Positions 11,831 through 24,800 of a DNA stretch of 64,000 nucleotides are shown here, piece after piece. Both the position numbers and the translations under genes were made by a program. The notes below the pieces were generated by a model. That model searched no databases and was not told the origin of the DNA. It saw only the letters and a program-made list of their open reading frames with translations. The stretch's first letter is position 1, and each line of letters opens with the position of its first letter. The DNA is from Orbilia blumenaviensis (Eukaryota; Ascomycota; Orbiliomycetes; Orbiliales; Orbiliaceae). The stretch lies in assembly GCA_036872755.1 (NCBI GenBank), contig JAVHNS010000009.1, positions 992,001 through 1,056,000 of the forward strand, given 5' to 3'.

Positions 11831-14020
11831 CAGAAAGGAACTGGGGAGCGGCACCACATAGACTGGACTGAACCAAATATCGACGGGTTTTCTTTCGGCG
11901 AGAATTGCTTTGGAAAAAATGCGACACAAAGGGGAGGAAAGAAAAGAAAAGAGGAAAGATAGAAAACAACGTGTAAGGCCGCCCCCTCCTCCCATCTTCG
12001 GAGGTATTTTGGGGGCATGTGGAATAATCTTCGATATTAAGATGGGTCTTGGCTCAAAGTTGGGTTCCTCGAAAGGATTTTTGAAGGGGCCTAGGGAGTT
12101 TGATCTGGAAAGCGGTAATAATCTCAAACATGTCCACCTGAGACCCACGTTAGATGTAGGAGCCATGCGCTGACAAAAGCCACAATTCGGTTCAGGAATG
12201 GCTTGCGGCTTGTATCGAAAAGTTGACACAGGGATACCCCGCCTCACACGGTGGCGCAAGGAGAAACGTTTGAATGGCGTATTTGTTTCGTGATGTCGTC
12301 ATTAGTGCATTCCATGTTGAATTCGAATTGGTCGGACTCCTAGATATATACATACCTCCCTCGAGCTCTCGAAGCTAATGATAATGATGTTTAAATGGTG
12401 TTGTTCTTGTTGGTGGGAAAGTAAGAGGTATGTAAAGTACCACCTATCATATGGCCATGGGTACCTGCTTAGCACCTATGACCACAACCAAGAGGCTCTG
12501 CGACATGGAGGCGCTCGTCCCACCAACGTTAAACGCGACCGAGCGACACTGTACAAACATGGTGAACAAACCGAGGAAACTGGAAATGATTATGAATAGT
12601 GCCTGGATTCAAGGCTCAAAATTGTTCCACGGGCACTATCTGTGCATAAAAACCATTTACATAACACCCCTGGCGAACCTTCCCAGTTGAGGATTCTCAA
12701 ATTATATTTAATATAATCAACGAGACCAATATAATTTGAAGATTCGCATAGAAACTGAAGAACACCAAGACAAAATGCCATGATCGATAACCACCCGTCT
12801 AAACAGAGGCATGTGATCTGATTAGAGTTCTCACTGTCAAGTGATAGTATAAGATTTGTACAGGGTATCTCCACAACCTCCTAAGCGAGCTGGGTTGTAA
12901 CTTACTATACTTATAGATGAATATCCGCGAGTTTCAACCACGAGCTTTCGGTACAGAGTTCGCTTCCCGCGACCTGAGCCTAAAAACTAGAAATCTTATT
13001 CTAGGGAACCAGCCGCCCAATGGAGGCAAGGAATTGAGGCATGAACTTGGACAAGCTGTTTGTGGCACCTCTGCCTAAAACCAAGACCGGACGAACGATA
13101 CGGTATTAGGAAGGTATCCATTCGCCGCAGCGTGGGATGGCCCATCAAATAGATGCTACGTTAAATCTGGACTCTGTAGCGCTATAGCATGAGAAAATTA
13201 GTAATTTAAGCCAGTGGAGACGTTGGAAGTTCAGATGGTTATTTTGTTCTATTTTATCGTGGTTTTTTCTTTCGTTTTTTCTCAACGTTAGCTGAGTTTT
13301 CGACACGTGAACTAGATTCAACACCTTGAGGCTCGATTTAACCGAAATACCGTGCGACTGAAGCCTGTGCAACTGTGGTTAATATCAGTTTGCCAACGCT
13401 ACAGCGGGTGTGAGAGCTTTAAAGGTGGCGGGCAGCTAGGCGGCATTTCTCCTAACCATAGAACGCTATGGCAAAATAGACAACACAACCTTGATCAATT
13501 GATAGTCTAATATTGTGATTGAGAGTGAAGGCCCCTGACCTATACGTGGAGGTGGGAGGTTGTTTTGTGACTATCTGTTCCTTAAAGTATCTTCTCTTAA
13601 GCTGCAAAGTAGATTCGATAGTATAATAGGTACTATATAGGCGTAAAAGTCGAAGGTATGAGATGCGATTGCGGAACTCCCACTTTAAACATTTGAAGTT
13701 CGAATATAGTTTGCCGTTTGGGTCACTATAAATCGAAGCCTTATCTGAATGGATGAATCCGTTAGTAGTATACTATTATCGGATTGTTCAATTATTACTT
13801 AGTACCTAGTACTAGTGCTGGCTTAAGGGTTATTGATTTCGTACCCTTATAGCTGACTGGCATTTGGGACCAGGTTTTCATTGTGCAACACTCTACTGTT
13901 GCAATTCTGTCAAATCCTGTGTTGTTTTTTCAAACACGGCCCCATCCCTGTTCTAGTAGGCTACCCTGTTCATCTGTCGCGACATCATCTTGAACCATCC
14001 ATCCATCAGTCTCATTCGCG
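11831..14020. other. Intergenic region upstream of MED21
   Basis: No supported gene. A G/C-rich and purine-rich stretch lies near 11930-12010. Small frames occur at 12378-12690 (plus) and 13145-13372 (minus) but show no family-like features. The last few hundred bases are the presumed MED21 promoter. Confidence 0.5.
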
Positions 14021-14476
14021 ATGGCGGACCGGCTAACTCAACTCCAGGATGCCATCGACCAGGTAAGACTAACCCTACTACTCATCCAAACATAACCTAG
14101 GGTACTAATCATCCTCGAATAGTTAGCTACGATCTTCTACTGTGCTCTCCGCTACGTTGGTGCACACCACGATTTTCTCCCTACCCATGATGAACCCAAA
14201 GTTCGCGACGAAAGCCTCCAGCCCGATCCCCCGCATCTTTTCCGCTCTTCACAGCAAGAACTAGCCCGTGATCTCGTATTAAAGACCAAACAGATCGAGG
14301 TTCTCATTGCCTCTTTGCCAGGCATTGGGGTATCGGAAGATGATCAGAAGGAACGACTAAAGGAAATTGGGAAGGAGTTGGAGAAGGCAGAAGAGGAGAG
14401 GAAGAGATCTATAAGAGAGAAAGAAGAGCTTTTGTTGGAATTTGATGAGGTGATAAGAACCTTGAAGAGGGTTTGA
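14021..14476 (+). CDS. MED21: Mediator complex subunit 21
   Basis: Two exons, 14021-14062 and 14123-14476, with a 60-nt intron that has a TACTAATC branch site and ends ATAG; the product is 131 residues. The N-terminus reads MADRLTQLQDAIDQ, then LATIFYCALRYVGAHHD across the junction. This is the highly conserved MED21/Srb7 N-terminal helix. The second half (about 85-131) is a charged coiled coil with KEIGKELEKAEEERKR and a terminal EFDEVIRTLKRV. In the family this subunit pairs with MED7 in the Mediator middle module and relays activator signals to RNA polymerase II in the nucleus. The length is typical. The first exon is only 14 codons, but the motif leaves little doubt about the join. Confidence 0.93.
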
Positions 14477-15533
14477 AATTTTCAGGTGACCAGTGGCATT
14501 GGAAAGCGGACGCATCTAAACATGGCCAGAGGAGATACACCTATGGGATTTACAGAGATGAATATGTTGATATTTATTTCGGTATCAGGAGGGAAATGAA
14601 TTCTGGCCACTGCCAAAGAAATACAGCTCTTCTAAGGGCAATTTGAAACATTGCCTCGGGGCACATCTCAGGCAATCCGTCGGGTTTGCACTCTCAGCTG
14701 GTCACCTTTATTCGCACTCTAAATCTACACCACGAAGGTAAAGCAATCAAGATGTCTTCTTTTTTTATTTCCACTTTCTTAATTTTATCTCTTTTTTTAA
14801 AAATTTATTTATTTATTTATTTTTATTTTTTTAGAAGGGGGCTGTCTTAAGCAATCTATCGCCTTAGTTAACAGTTTGCTCGGTGGCAAAGCGTTTGCAG
14901 CAACTCTTGATCAATTTTTTCTCTTCCGCCCTCAGAAATATTCACAATATGCTTGTCCTATGCGTATCACACAAGCAATGCTATCTCGTTTTGGACCAAA
15001 ACGACGAAATCGTGGCCGTCAATGTGTACCTTCCCACCTCGCAAACGACAAGAACCTTGATGGATTTGGTTGATGCTATAGGGGCGAACTGCGCCCGTGG
15101 TGAAGGGGGCTAGGACAAACCTTCTCATCAAGACATCATAATACATCAATACCGAAAATATATTTCCTATATCTCTCCAAACTGGTCACCGCAAAACAAT
15201 AACGCATTTCTAGCGATCTTTTTGCTTGTCTCCGATACCTGTCAACCTGCGTCCTATTCCTGGCTCCTCTGATTCTGTAGTATTAAAGCCGGCCTTTCCA
15301 CCTTAGCTTTCGACACAAAGTTCTCTAACCTCTATCTTGAGTTTTATAATATTTGCGGGGAAACTGTCAAAAAATCTAAGGCCCAGACGACCGTTCATAC
15401 TTCTACTTTCATGGTTAGATCTACTCCACGAGACCAATCTACTCCCATCCGACATTCCTTATACTCCTAAATTGGCTGGCTATTCTCCTCGAAACTCTTT
15501 CCTTCCCTCATTTACAAATCTGCACCAGAGCCA
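14477..15533. other. Intergenic region with an unresolved frame near 14.9-15.1 kb
   Basis: After MED21 there is a T/A-rich stretch (about 14760-14835). At about 14935-15113 a plus frame (from an AG at about 14934) reads plausibly as protein, including CYLVLDQNDEIVAVNVYLP, and stops at 15113. The minus strand is also open for 60 codons over the same bases (14967-15149). No start exon was found for either, so neither is called a gene. Confidence 0.35.
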
Positions 15534-16014
15534 ATGAACACCCCAGGAACCGCGCCGGTGATCGAAAGGGGTCCTCGAGACCCCAATACCTCTGCCCTTA
15601 CCCTCCCTGTTGTAGTAGCCCTTTATTCCATGGCCAACTTGTACACAAGAACTCTTCCAGACTCCATCGCCAAGAGCCTCGTGTCTCCCTTCATTGAACC
15701 ATTAGCTAGTACTCTCGTTGAACTTGGCGTACCCCATGTTGCACGTTGTAGCCAATTCATTTTCCGACAGGGTGAAAGAGCCTGGGCAGCACTATGGTCT
15801 GTTCGATTGGGTAATTTTTCACTGTTCATAAGCCGCTACTGTTACGGTCGACTAATTTTCCGGAATAGTATCCCCAGTGCTTCCGCTTGACTCTGTCACC
15901 ATCACCACCGTGCCCTTCAATCGTGGGGTATCTCACCCACCCATCCATGCCGCCGTTGATGTGATTCAACGACCCTCCAATGCCCTCCAGCCAAACCTAA
16001 CCCATCGTCCTTGA
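15534..16014 (+). CDS. Hypothetical two-exon protein
   Basis: Exons 15534-15810 and 15869-16014 are separated by a 58-nt intron (GTAATT to ATAG, with a GACTAAT branch site). The product is 140 residues. The start follows GCCA and begins MNTPGTAPVIERGPRD. The central part is a series of moderately amphipathic segments (LPVVVALYSMANLYTR, SLVSPFIEPLASTLVELG) and a QFIFRQGERAWAALW helix. The C-terminus completed by exon 2 is Pro/Val-rich. There is no signal peptide, no Cys cluster and no strong transmembrane helix. The central helices recall lipid-surface proteins such as fungal perilipin-like proteins, but similarity is too weak to name it. The existence of the gene rests on the clean splice and in-phase joining. 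Confidence 0.5.
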
Positions 16015-17751
16015 AATGGGTTTTCGTCACAAGGTAATAAATATTTCTTTAATTTGCCACTCACCAGTCTTCAAACCCTTATTGCGCAAGCTTATAATAC
16101 GACAGAACGGTCCGAATCACGACCCACTTAAAAATGAATCGTCTCAAAATCCAGTCCCCCGAAAGTGGTAGACGGGATATTTGCTCCCCGTGCAGTCTCT
16201 GTGTTGACTTATTACACTTCATACCATCTAAAACCTTTACCTGACTTATCCTATTATTCCTCATCATTCTACACTGTGGTATTAATATTATTTCCACCTA
16301 TTCTTCAACTGCCCTTCAACTGCACGGTTTACTTTGGTTGCTCTTTTAGACTATTTCTCACTTAACCATGCTACTTACCTCATATCCTCTGTCACAATAC
16401 CTACGCAAGTATCCAATTCATGGGCTCAAATATCGACAATGCATAATGTTCTCGCGGCCACGTTTCCTCCTGTTTGATAGACTCCGTAACTTATATTCGA
16501 TGCATTCATGTACGCGTTCATGTACGTATTCCTACTTTGCTATTCCTTTTCTTTTGGAAAAAAAAAAAAAAAAAAAAAAAAAAAAACACCATTTACTTAT
16601 TATTCAAATTAAATCGTTCCACTAAATGAAGGGCAAGATAAAAAAATTAAGAAAGAAGAAGATCACATCTGTGTATTCCGTCTATATCACATGTATGTTA
16701 AAGTACCGAACATTTTTCTCCTCAGCCTACGGAACATCGACAAGGCTGACATATTTGGGCTTGCAATGAGGCTCTACAGATTGAGACTGGGGCCCTATAA
16801 CTGTGATAAGGAGCTAAACTAAGCCAATAGTAGCGCAGGTATGATTTCCGAGCTGGTAATATAATGCATGAAGCAAACACAAAGAAAAATAGCTCTATTG
16901 ATGCTTGTTGTTGGTCTGACGAAAGCATCTCAGTATCTAATTAAGTACTAACTCAGGTAGATATTATACGAAAGCTTGAAATTAACACCTCAGCTCTCAA
17001 ACTAAACTACCCTGGTCTCGTCAATCAGTCTCAACCTAGCCAACTACGTATGCACTCTTATATACGGAGCACATGTCAACGAAATAATTAATTAACTGTG
17101 AACACCAAGTAAAGAGTGGAACTTAACACAGCACAGGAAAAGTTATTCTATCCATGGGATTAGCGGGCGTTTCGAATCCTCCAGTAGGGACTAGCTGATG
17201 TATGGACGTTCTTCATACATTTATCTAATTACTATCGCGCCCGATTACAAGAGTGTAAGAGAGCATATTATAAAAATACTGTATATTGGAGCTACCGTTG
17301 CACTCAAATCCGGCTGTATACCGGGACTAGACTTTGTAAAATCTATAAAAGGCCATGCAGGAAGAAATACTGTGTTTTGATATTTGGCCTAGTGTACGGC
17401 AGTCAAAACTATTTCTGCATTATACTACATATGTATAAAAATGTATCTTTATATTACACCTAGTTGATTAATTAATGAATTTGCCGTGACTTACAGCTGG
17501 GTAGAACCAAAGTGAGGTTCAGTGACAACGGAATAAACTAAGATCGAAGCCGAAATACAACAAATACAACAAATATAGGGCCTGATAATGCAATCTGGGC
17601 TGGCCTGTGTAGAGTGTCGACGCGTCATGATATCCATTTCGTTCTATATTAGATATTCTCTGAGGATTTCCCAGTACTTTCCCTACTTGGCCTTATAAAC
17701 CCTGGCCTCATCCCCAGAATCTCTTCGGCCTAGGTAATTCCGGTGGTCTCT
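16015..17751. other. AT-rich intergenic region with A29 tract
   Basis: No gene seen. It contains an A29 run at 16558-16586 and otherwise AT-rich sequence with many in-frame stops. It lies between two genes transcribed toward each other, so both 3' ends are expected here. Confidence 0.5.
16558..16586 (+). repeat. A29 homopolymer
   Basis: Uninterrupted run of 29 A. Confidence 0.9.
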
Positions 17752-19017
17752 TTACAGAATCACCGACGGCGAACCCGCACGCATTCCCGAGTCAGACCTA
17801 AGTTTTTGAAACACATCCCCCATCCCTTTCCAACTGTCGAACCGACCTGGCCCTTGGAGGTAGTATGGCTCCTTAGTTCCTGGTGCCAGCTCCTTCGACT
17901 CGACACTCGTTGGGGGGCCCGGCGCCGACCCTAAACTGTTCCAACTCATCGAAATTTCTGGGTTAGGGTTCCACCGATATGAGGGAGTCTCGCGCTTGAT
18001 TTCAAAGGGAATATTATTCAACGCATTCTGATACGATTCGATACTACTGCTTGCGTCCAGCTCAGGTTGGAGCATATATGAATAACATGCGCACCCTAAG
18101 TTAAATAATATATTAGTAACGTATATATAAAATCTCTCAGTCGTAACATATTGGCCGCCTCTAAGCTTGACCGTAGGGACGAAAAACAAGGCAAATAAGC
18201 CTGTGGCATCTAAGCACTCACCCCACCACAACACACACTTTTGTACGACGAAATTGTCTCTACACCAAACTTCACCAGATGTATACAAAGGGTAATTCTT
18301 GATGAAGTTTTGAAAGCCTGGCGAAGCATGAACCGGGAAGTCCGGATTTGGTATCACCTCGCCCGTAATTCTGTCACAAAGGCAATTTAGGCATTTTCTG
18401 CGATGCTTAAATGCTGAAAAGTTGGGATGTTTCAGTTTGCCAAAGTCCGGACGCCTAAAACCCCTGACTTTCTGATATGAACTTGGATCCTGATTTGCTT
18501 TCAATATCTCTTTCACTGGTGGGCAATTAATCTGCCAGGGTGCGTAGAATATGGTACTATCAATTGCTCTTTTTGGTTTCAGCGAATCGTCTATTTCTTG
18601 TGAGTTCGGGATTTCAGGCGATATGATCTCTGCCCCTGTCTCCTTAGAAGCGAGGCTTCGCCGGTGAGTTGGTGCTGGTACTAGTTCACCTACAGTGTCA
18701 ACGTTAGGCGATCCATGTAGATACAGCCCGCCGACACGCACCGCCCTTGTTGGCATGATTTGGTGATTTGCCAACGCGGGTAAGGTCAAATTTATTGTGG
18801 AATTCGAAGTAACCCGTCCATATAATGGGGTTATCGGTGTCGATGAAGCATCTAATGGCACGGGTATATCCGACCCTCCCGCCAATACTGGTCGCGCCGT
18901 GGGAGAAGCCAAATATTGGCGTGGGTTCTCTGAAGTGGTTTCACCCTTGGTCTCTACTGGTATGGATAAACCAGTATATATATTTAAAGATAGGATACAA
19001 ACAAATTGCATCCGCAT
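17752..19017 (-). CDS. Secreted Cys-rich hypothetical protein
   Basis: The region is open for 421 codons, but a strong intron lies inside at 18221-18096. It begins GTGAGT, has a TTACTAAT branch site and ends TTAG. It is 126 nt long and lacks stops, so the frame stays open either way. The preferred model (18222-19017 joined to 17752-18095) gives 379 residues. Residues 1-20 look like a signal peptide with two possible Met starts, at 1 and 3. Residues ~25-150 are Thr/Pro/Ser-rich. A compact Cys module follows, with RRKCLNCLCD, EVWCRDNFVVQKC and then, across the join, VLWWGCACYSY. The C-terminal ~90 residues are Pro/Ser-rich. The uninterrupted Cys module favours splicing. Family and function are unknown. 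Confidence 0.65.
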   Translation of the reverse strand: MRMQFVCILSLNIYTGLSIPVETKGETTSENPRQYLASPTARPVLAGGSDIPVPLDASSTPITPLYGRVTSNSTINLTLPALANHQIMPTRAVRVGGLYLHGSPNVDTVGELVPAPTHRRSLASKETGAEIISPEIPNSQEIDDSLKPKRAIDSTIFYAPWQINCPPVKEILKANQDPSSYQKVRGFRRPDFGKLKHPNFSAFKHRRKCLNCLCDRITGEVIPNPDFPVHASPGFQNFIKNYPLYTSGEVWCRDNFVVQKCVLWWGECLDATGLFALFFVPTVKLRGGQYVTTERFYIYVTNILFNLGCACYSYMLQPELDASSSIESYQNALNNIPFEIKRETPSYRWNPNPEISMSWNSLGSAPGPPTSVESKELAPGTKEPYYLQGPGRFDSWKGMGDVFQKLRSDSGMRAGSPSVIL

Positions 19018-21501
19018 TCTGGCACGATCAGGTTACCAGACCCGTGCTATACACCGCGACTTGGCTGCTTAACCAAGGTTTGGGTGCCAGACAACTACTT
19101 AAGAGGGGTTTAAAAAAAAAAAAAGATCTTGCAGTAAGAAACTAAACCGATTTCTATCTCCGTACAGACGATGATACATTGATGTAAAGATACTGTGCGG
19201 GGGCTGTCGAAACCTTAACCTATATATACGGGCCCCCATAAAGGGATGCAGCGACATGGGTGTATAATTTTTGTTAGTGTTAGAGCGACAGTAACTCTGG
19301 GTGAGTGAGTGAGGCATAGCTGGGGTCCTGTCGTTCAATTAGAATGAATTCATGAATATCCCCTAGTCCTTTAACATAAATCGAGAAAAAGTGCCTAGGA
19401 AAATTTCATATATGTCCCAAATTCTAGTACCAATATATTTGGCTAGGTTATAATTATGAAACTAGTTCGTTCATGACATTCATCACTTCCGTTAGACACA
19501 GGATCTAGGCCTGAAACTTTCTACAGTTTACTAAAAATTATACTGCAAGAAAAGATAATATATCAAGTTTCGAGCAAAACCCCATGTTAGAATGGATAAA
19601 GTGTCAAGAAGCCGACTTTTCAAACTGCAATATTGATAGTTGGGGCTTTCATTCACCGAATTTCAGAAGCGCATTGAGACGCTTAGCTTCGCAACGTTTG
19701 GACACAAGGTTGCTAATTGTGTTAGCAAGACGGCCTACTGGTGCTAAGTCCATAGACTGGGGTTGTAGGTTTAGCTAGTGATACAATGCTTTGCATGTGT
19801 ACATGCGTCGGGTTATCGCCAAAAAAGAGCTCCTGTTTTAAGAATAGGACCTTTGGGGCCACGCATTAATATTGCATATCCGGGGGCTGGCGGCTATTGT
19901 TACTATGCGTTAGTGTTACACACTTTGCTTGGTTCTTGTCCTAAACGCAGCCGTTCGTTCGCTATGGCATCCTTTCTGCCAACACCATATACGTATATAT
20001 ATAGAGCTTCATAACCCTAACATAATAACATCCTCCATGCGAAAGAAAAAAAGAGAGAAGGGGGCTACATATACTAGGTCTATATTAACCCACGTTCGTT
20101 TGAATTCTTTCATGTTTTAGCTTTGAAACCGGCACAACCTCGAAGCTTCTCTACATTGACATCAATATATGTAACGATATCATGTCATGATCGTGGTCAT
20201 GCCTTCATGCATTTAAACCTAGTCTCGTATCAAACTCAGCCCTTTTTAAAGGTCCACAAGTTTCTTGTTTTGATTATAAATGGAGCTGAATCAAAGGTTT
20301 CCCAAAGCCAATCTACTTGGCCCATTGCAAACTGATACATCTTTGTAAATCTTGGTGAAATTTGAAACTGCTAATTGTACCCTATTGTTGCAGTTTGGGT
20401 GTGCACAACACAGAACTTGTTAATCACCACTTACGCATCGGCTAGTCTCGCAACTAGATCTATAGACTGATTTGAGTGCTCGCAGCTACCTGTCAACGCC
20501 ACTATATTAGCTTGCAACATGGTCTTTTTTTTTTTTTTTTTTTTAGCACATTTAGTGCTTTAGCAGATATTCTAGAAAACATAGCGGTTTTCTAGCACAT
20601 CTGTCTTTGATTCGGTGTAAAACGGGGACATGATCCGTATTAAAGCAGCCGGGCAACGTTGCGAAGGCTAGCCCATGCATGGCACCACACGTACACAGGC
20701 AAATGTACATATAATTATATTTATACCTGCAGATCTACCATGGGAAAGGGTGCGTTTCTCTGGGCTATCTATCAAAATGAATATAGTTTCGAGGTGCGGA
20801 GGTATCGGGAAATTAAAAATCAGATGTCCCGAGCTCGTACTAGAAATAACTATTTGAGCTTATATAAAAGTACACTCGAGGACATTTAGTGCGTTTTTCA
20901 AGATTTTCTTGTGCCTCGATGACGTCTTAAACCCACTAAGCATTTTTATTGCCATTGAAACTCAGACGACTCGTTGTATATGTATAAGAATATTTTGATT
21001 CGACAGTACCTAGGAATCTTAACACAGTACATTAAACCCAAACACGCCTCCCTTCCAAGCCTTAGACTTCTTCGAGCCCTTATCTCGTAACGTGACGTCG
21101 TAAGGAATGGTCGAAACCTCATGATATTTAAATTTCTCCTCTTTTTTCCTGATACCATATCATGCGTCATGGACCCGAAAGCTGTGCCTCTCCTAGAGAG
21201 TATAAGAATATATCTGTATCTAGTGGAATTCATTCAACCCTCCCCATGCCCCGTTATTCCACCAGTTAGTGAAGAATATTGGGCTTTAGCCCAGCCTTTG
21301 CCCTCTATCTCACTAGTTTGAGGGTATTTATAAAGGATAGTACCTTTCTTGATCTTACTAGCGACTTCTCGAATTCGCAAAAGCATCGAATGAGCGTAAA
21401 AATCAGCGCCTTGTATTTAGATTGTTTAGAAGGGTGATCAGAGGGCATACCTACCCAACATTTATATAGCTCCAAAAGGAAAAAGAAAGAAAGAAATTCT
21501 T
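19018..21501. other. AT-rich gene-free region
   Basis: About 2.5 kb without a supported gene. It holds a T20 tract at 20525-20544 and numerous ATATAT segments. Frames up to 106 codons occur but look random. Confidence 0.5.
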
Positions 21502-21828
21502 TCAATTATAAGGAGCACTCCTTCTCGCGTCCTCCAATTTACCCCGGGCGATTTGAAGTTCAGCTCTGGCTCTTGCAGCGTTGGCAAAGTGTCCAGAAGC
21601 CTCCGCGAGGGGAATAGTATCATTGACAAGCTTTGCAATCTTGTCCTGCTGAATACGGATTTTTTCACAGCGCCCACACACTCTAGGAAGTTCCTTGACC
21701 TCCAGCGGGTGGATGTCTCTGATAGGGCAGACATTATTTGCGTCTCGGGGGCCTTGGCACTGATTTGCAGGCGAACCCTTTAGGACATAGCAATGGCAGA
21801 GGTAGAGGTTCGATCGATACTGGCACAT
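21502..21828 (-). CDS. Small Cys-rich hypothetical protein
   Basis: A 108-residue frame with an ATG start. The N-terminal half is Cys-rich (MCQYRSNLYLCHCYVLKG, then Cys at about 24, 34, 51 and 54, the last pair as VCGRCEK). The C-terminal half is a polar, Ala/Glu/Arg-rich helix with heptad-like spacing (residues ~60-102) that may form a coiled coil. The MC-x8-C-H-C start resembles the head of the protein encoded at 778-1764. A GTAAGT signal upstream near 21915 suggests a 5' untranslated exon. There is no signal peptide. It sits inside the AT-rich gene-poor region, so it could be a relic. Function unknown. Confidence 0.45.
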   Translation of the reverse strand: MCQYRSNLYLCHCYVLKGSPANQCQGPRDANNVCPIRDIHPLEVKELPRVCGRCEKIRIQQDKIAKLVNDTIPLAEASGHFANAARARAELQIARGKLEDARRSAPYN

Positions 21829-24800
21829 GTTGCTTGAATATTATAGATCTTTCGTGGAAAACTGAGAATAACGTTGATTGGTCAATTGTAGTCCCGACGC
21901 CGAAAACTAACTGATGATTGAGAGGCAAGACTTACATTTTATTCGATGTTCAAAATGCTTTATGGGTAGTCAGTTAGATGACGGTCTTTTGATTTGTTAA
22001 TAGGGTGTGTATATATAATATATATCTGGCTTGCGTGCCGTATTGACTTTGATAGCACTGATTTTGATGATATAATAATTTAGGTATCTTTATAGTTTCG
22101 AAAGCTTCTAATTGACCGTTGGTATCTTATGCTATTGGAATCAATGACTCTAGCCCGGACATATATATAGGAAGACATTTCATTAATCAATACGGCTTCT
22201 ATGATATATAACCGCCGTGTTCAAGGCGCCAGTGTCGCAGTCTCGCTTACACACCTCATCATCGCTCGATCCTATATTCGTTAATGATGATTAATTCTTT
22301 CAATGAATTCCTTAACAAAGATCTGTGTCAAGGACCTGAGGTCCAGGAACCATATAACGGCGCGGCGCGGCGCGGCGCTGAAAGTTGCCGCATGCGCCGG
22401 AAGGGTGTGCGCAAATGCGCAATACCAGCATGCGGGTGCATACACTGCGCCTATCCGACTATCGATCTCTATAAGGCATTCCATTGGTTGGTTTCCGCAA
22501 ACTCGGCCAATCAAACCCACGAACTGATCTCAAGGATGACCCCTTTCAGCTGCCCGTTACCCGATGTAATCGCGGAAGCACGCATAGTCTGATAAAATTT
22601 GAGTATATACGGCGTATTTTAAGGCGCAAACCTGCATGTAGGGTCAACGAGTGTGATCGAGTAGTATAACTAGTTCAATTGGATACATTTTCATCTTTAC
22701 ACGCAGCACTTTCGGGAACGGGTAGCGATGGTACAGTACATACGAACTAACTGAGACGAGTTCTACACGGCGCGTCACGGTTAGCAAATTTAAAATTTCG
22801 ATACCACTAGAGCTACAAATTTGGCTTTTAATTTTGTATATTGCTAATTACCAACATTTGGACTTAAAGGTCTCGGGTCGACGGTCAGAAATTGGGTACC
22901 TAGTTGTACAAATCATGATATCATGTAGCCACGCATGCAACATACGATTGTCCGTTGCCTTCCCGCGCGCGGCGCGCACATGTATGCGCCTGCGCGCCGA
23001 AACCACGAGATTCCACGAATGCAGAAAACATGGGGCCTACTTCCGCCTGCTCTCAATCTCAGGGGAAGATAGCAACGCTTAACAGCACGGGATAGGTAGA
23101 TACGGGAAGGCCATATTGTTCCATGACTTTAGAAAATCCTTTCAACGCTGGCAACATATAAGGCTGAGAGGCTTCATAGCTAATAATTAGACAGCGAGAT
23201 CATGTTGGCTAGTTAATACTCCAGTTCGAAATTGAGGATCGTAGGATGTGCATCACGGGTATGCGCTTTCGACGCATCGGCGAGCCACATACAGGATAGT
23301 TTTATCAGCATGTGGGTCTCAGATAAGGTGTTGATGCATTCAAGCTCCCTTTCTACTGAAACTGAAGCTGGGAGGGGGGGCCGCCTAACGGCTCCTGGAA
23401 AATCTTCGGACGAAAATCGGTGCAGTTTCAGATGCGGGTGCTGCCGGAACCATACATCAAGGATCTGACTGCACCGCAGCCACCCGCTGAGCGATTAATA
23501 TGTAGTATGATTGGTTATTTGCAATCGGATCATATCCGAGTCAGGCGCCCCGGTAGAATAATAAAGCATCTCAAAACCTCGAGTCATCCGTGTCAAGCCA
23601 ACATTGATATTACTTTATCGGGTTATGAATAGGTACCAGTTGATTGATATGGTCTCGCAGCTGATAAGCGAGTATTATGGCGAGGGTGGTACTGCTCTAC
23701 CGGTCACTAGCCTATAGCTCAAGCTCGGTATAGACGATTTTATCGACAAACTCGAACATGAGTGGCTAGCTACTAACTGAAGGATCTTAAGATGCGAATA
23801 TACTCCGATACAACAAACTCAATATTTGCAGTATTGAAATCTCGTGCAAAAGACTGGATTTTCCAACAACCTGAAAATTCGATCATACTCCACAATTTTT
23901 TTGCCTCTGGCACAGGCGACGATATCACCTAATAGACGCAGATCACGATTGGGGCTTCATAGGCATGTAGCTGAATTTGCTAGAAGACCTAATTCCAAGA
24001 TAGCATACTAGTATACTGTAGGATCATATAGCATATCTACCAACCAATCGGCAAGGCACCGGAGCTAGTCAGACCAGCAGGTAATTTGTAACGTTAAAGT
24101 CAGCGTGCGCTATCACCGCAAATCTCAGAATTTTGTGAATGAGCCCAACTTATCTCTGCGCATACAGTGTACGCCTATTTATCCTTAATAACTATAGAGT
24201 AGAGGTTCCAGCTCCAGGCCTCAATGAAATCGGCGATCCTATTACGTACATACATCTAATTTTGCATTAAATCCTACTTTCGGTCAAAGAAAAAAAAAAA
24301 AAATAGATAGTGAATACCTACGCATAGAATTTCTAGGCGCGAGATAAGCTTGTTTTCTAGAGCCACCACTTATGAGCCTCGCGAAGATACAACGTCACGG
24401 TTAGCTCCTTAAGTACCTGACTACCTAGCTTATACTAATTTGGATAAGCACTTCCCTCGCACTAGATTCTCTAGCTCCTCAAGGTATGCTGTTGGGCGAT
24501 GTTAACGCAATCAACTGGATCCTCTGACATCATACTGAACCAACCTTCGGGTCAAGGCTGCGTGCCCACACCCACAATGTCGCGACTAAACCTCGACCTA
24601 GTTCGCCCAGTTAGCCACGATCGTAATCACGAGCTGCAGCTAGCTGAGTTATTACCCCCCATTCTCGAAAAAAAAAAGAAAAAAAAAGCCTTGGCTTAAA
24701 TATCCCGGCTTTGTTGATGTAGAGATCGAATTGCATAGACATTGAGAAAACTCCAAGGGGCACTAAACCCCTCAGTATAAAGCATAACGCCTAGTTTTTT

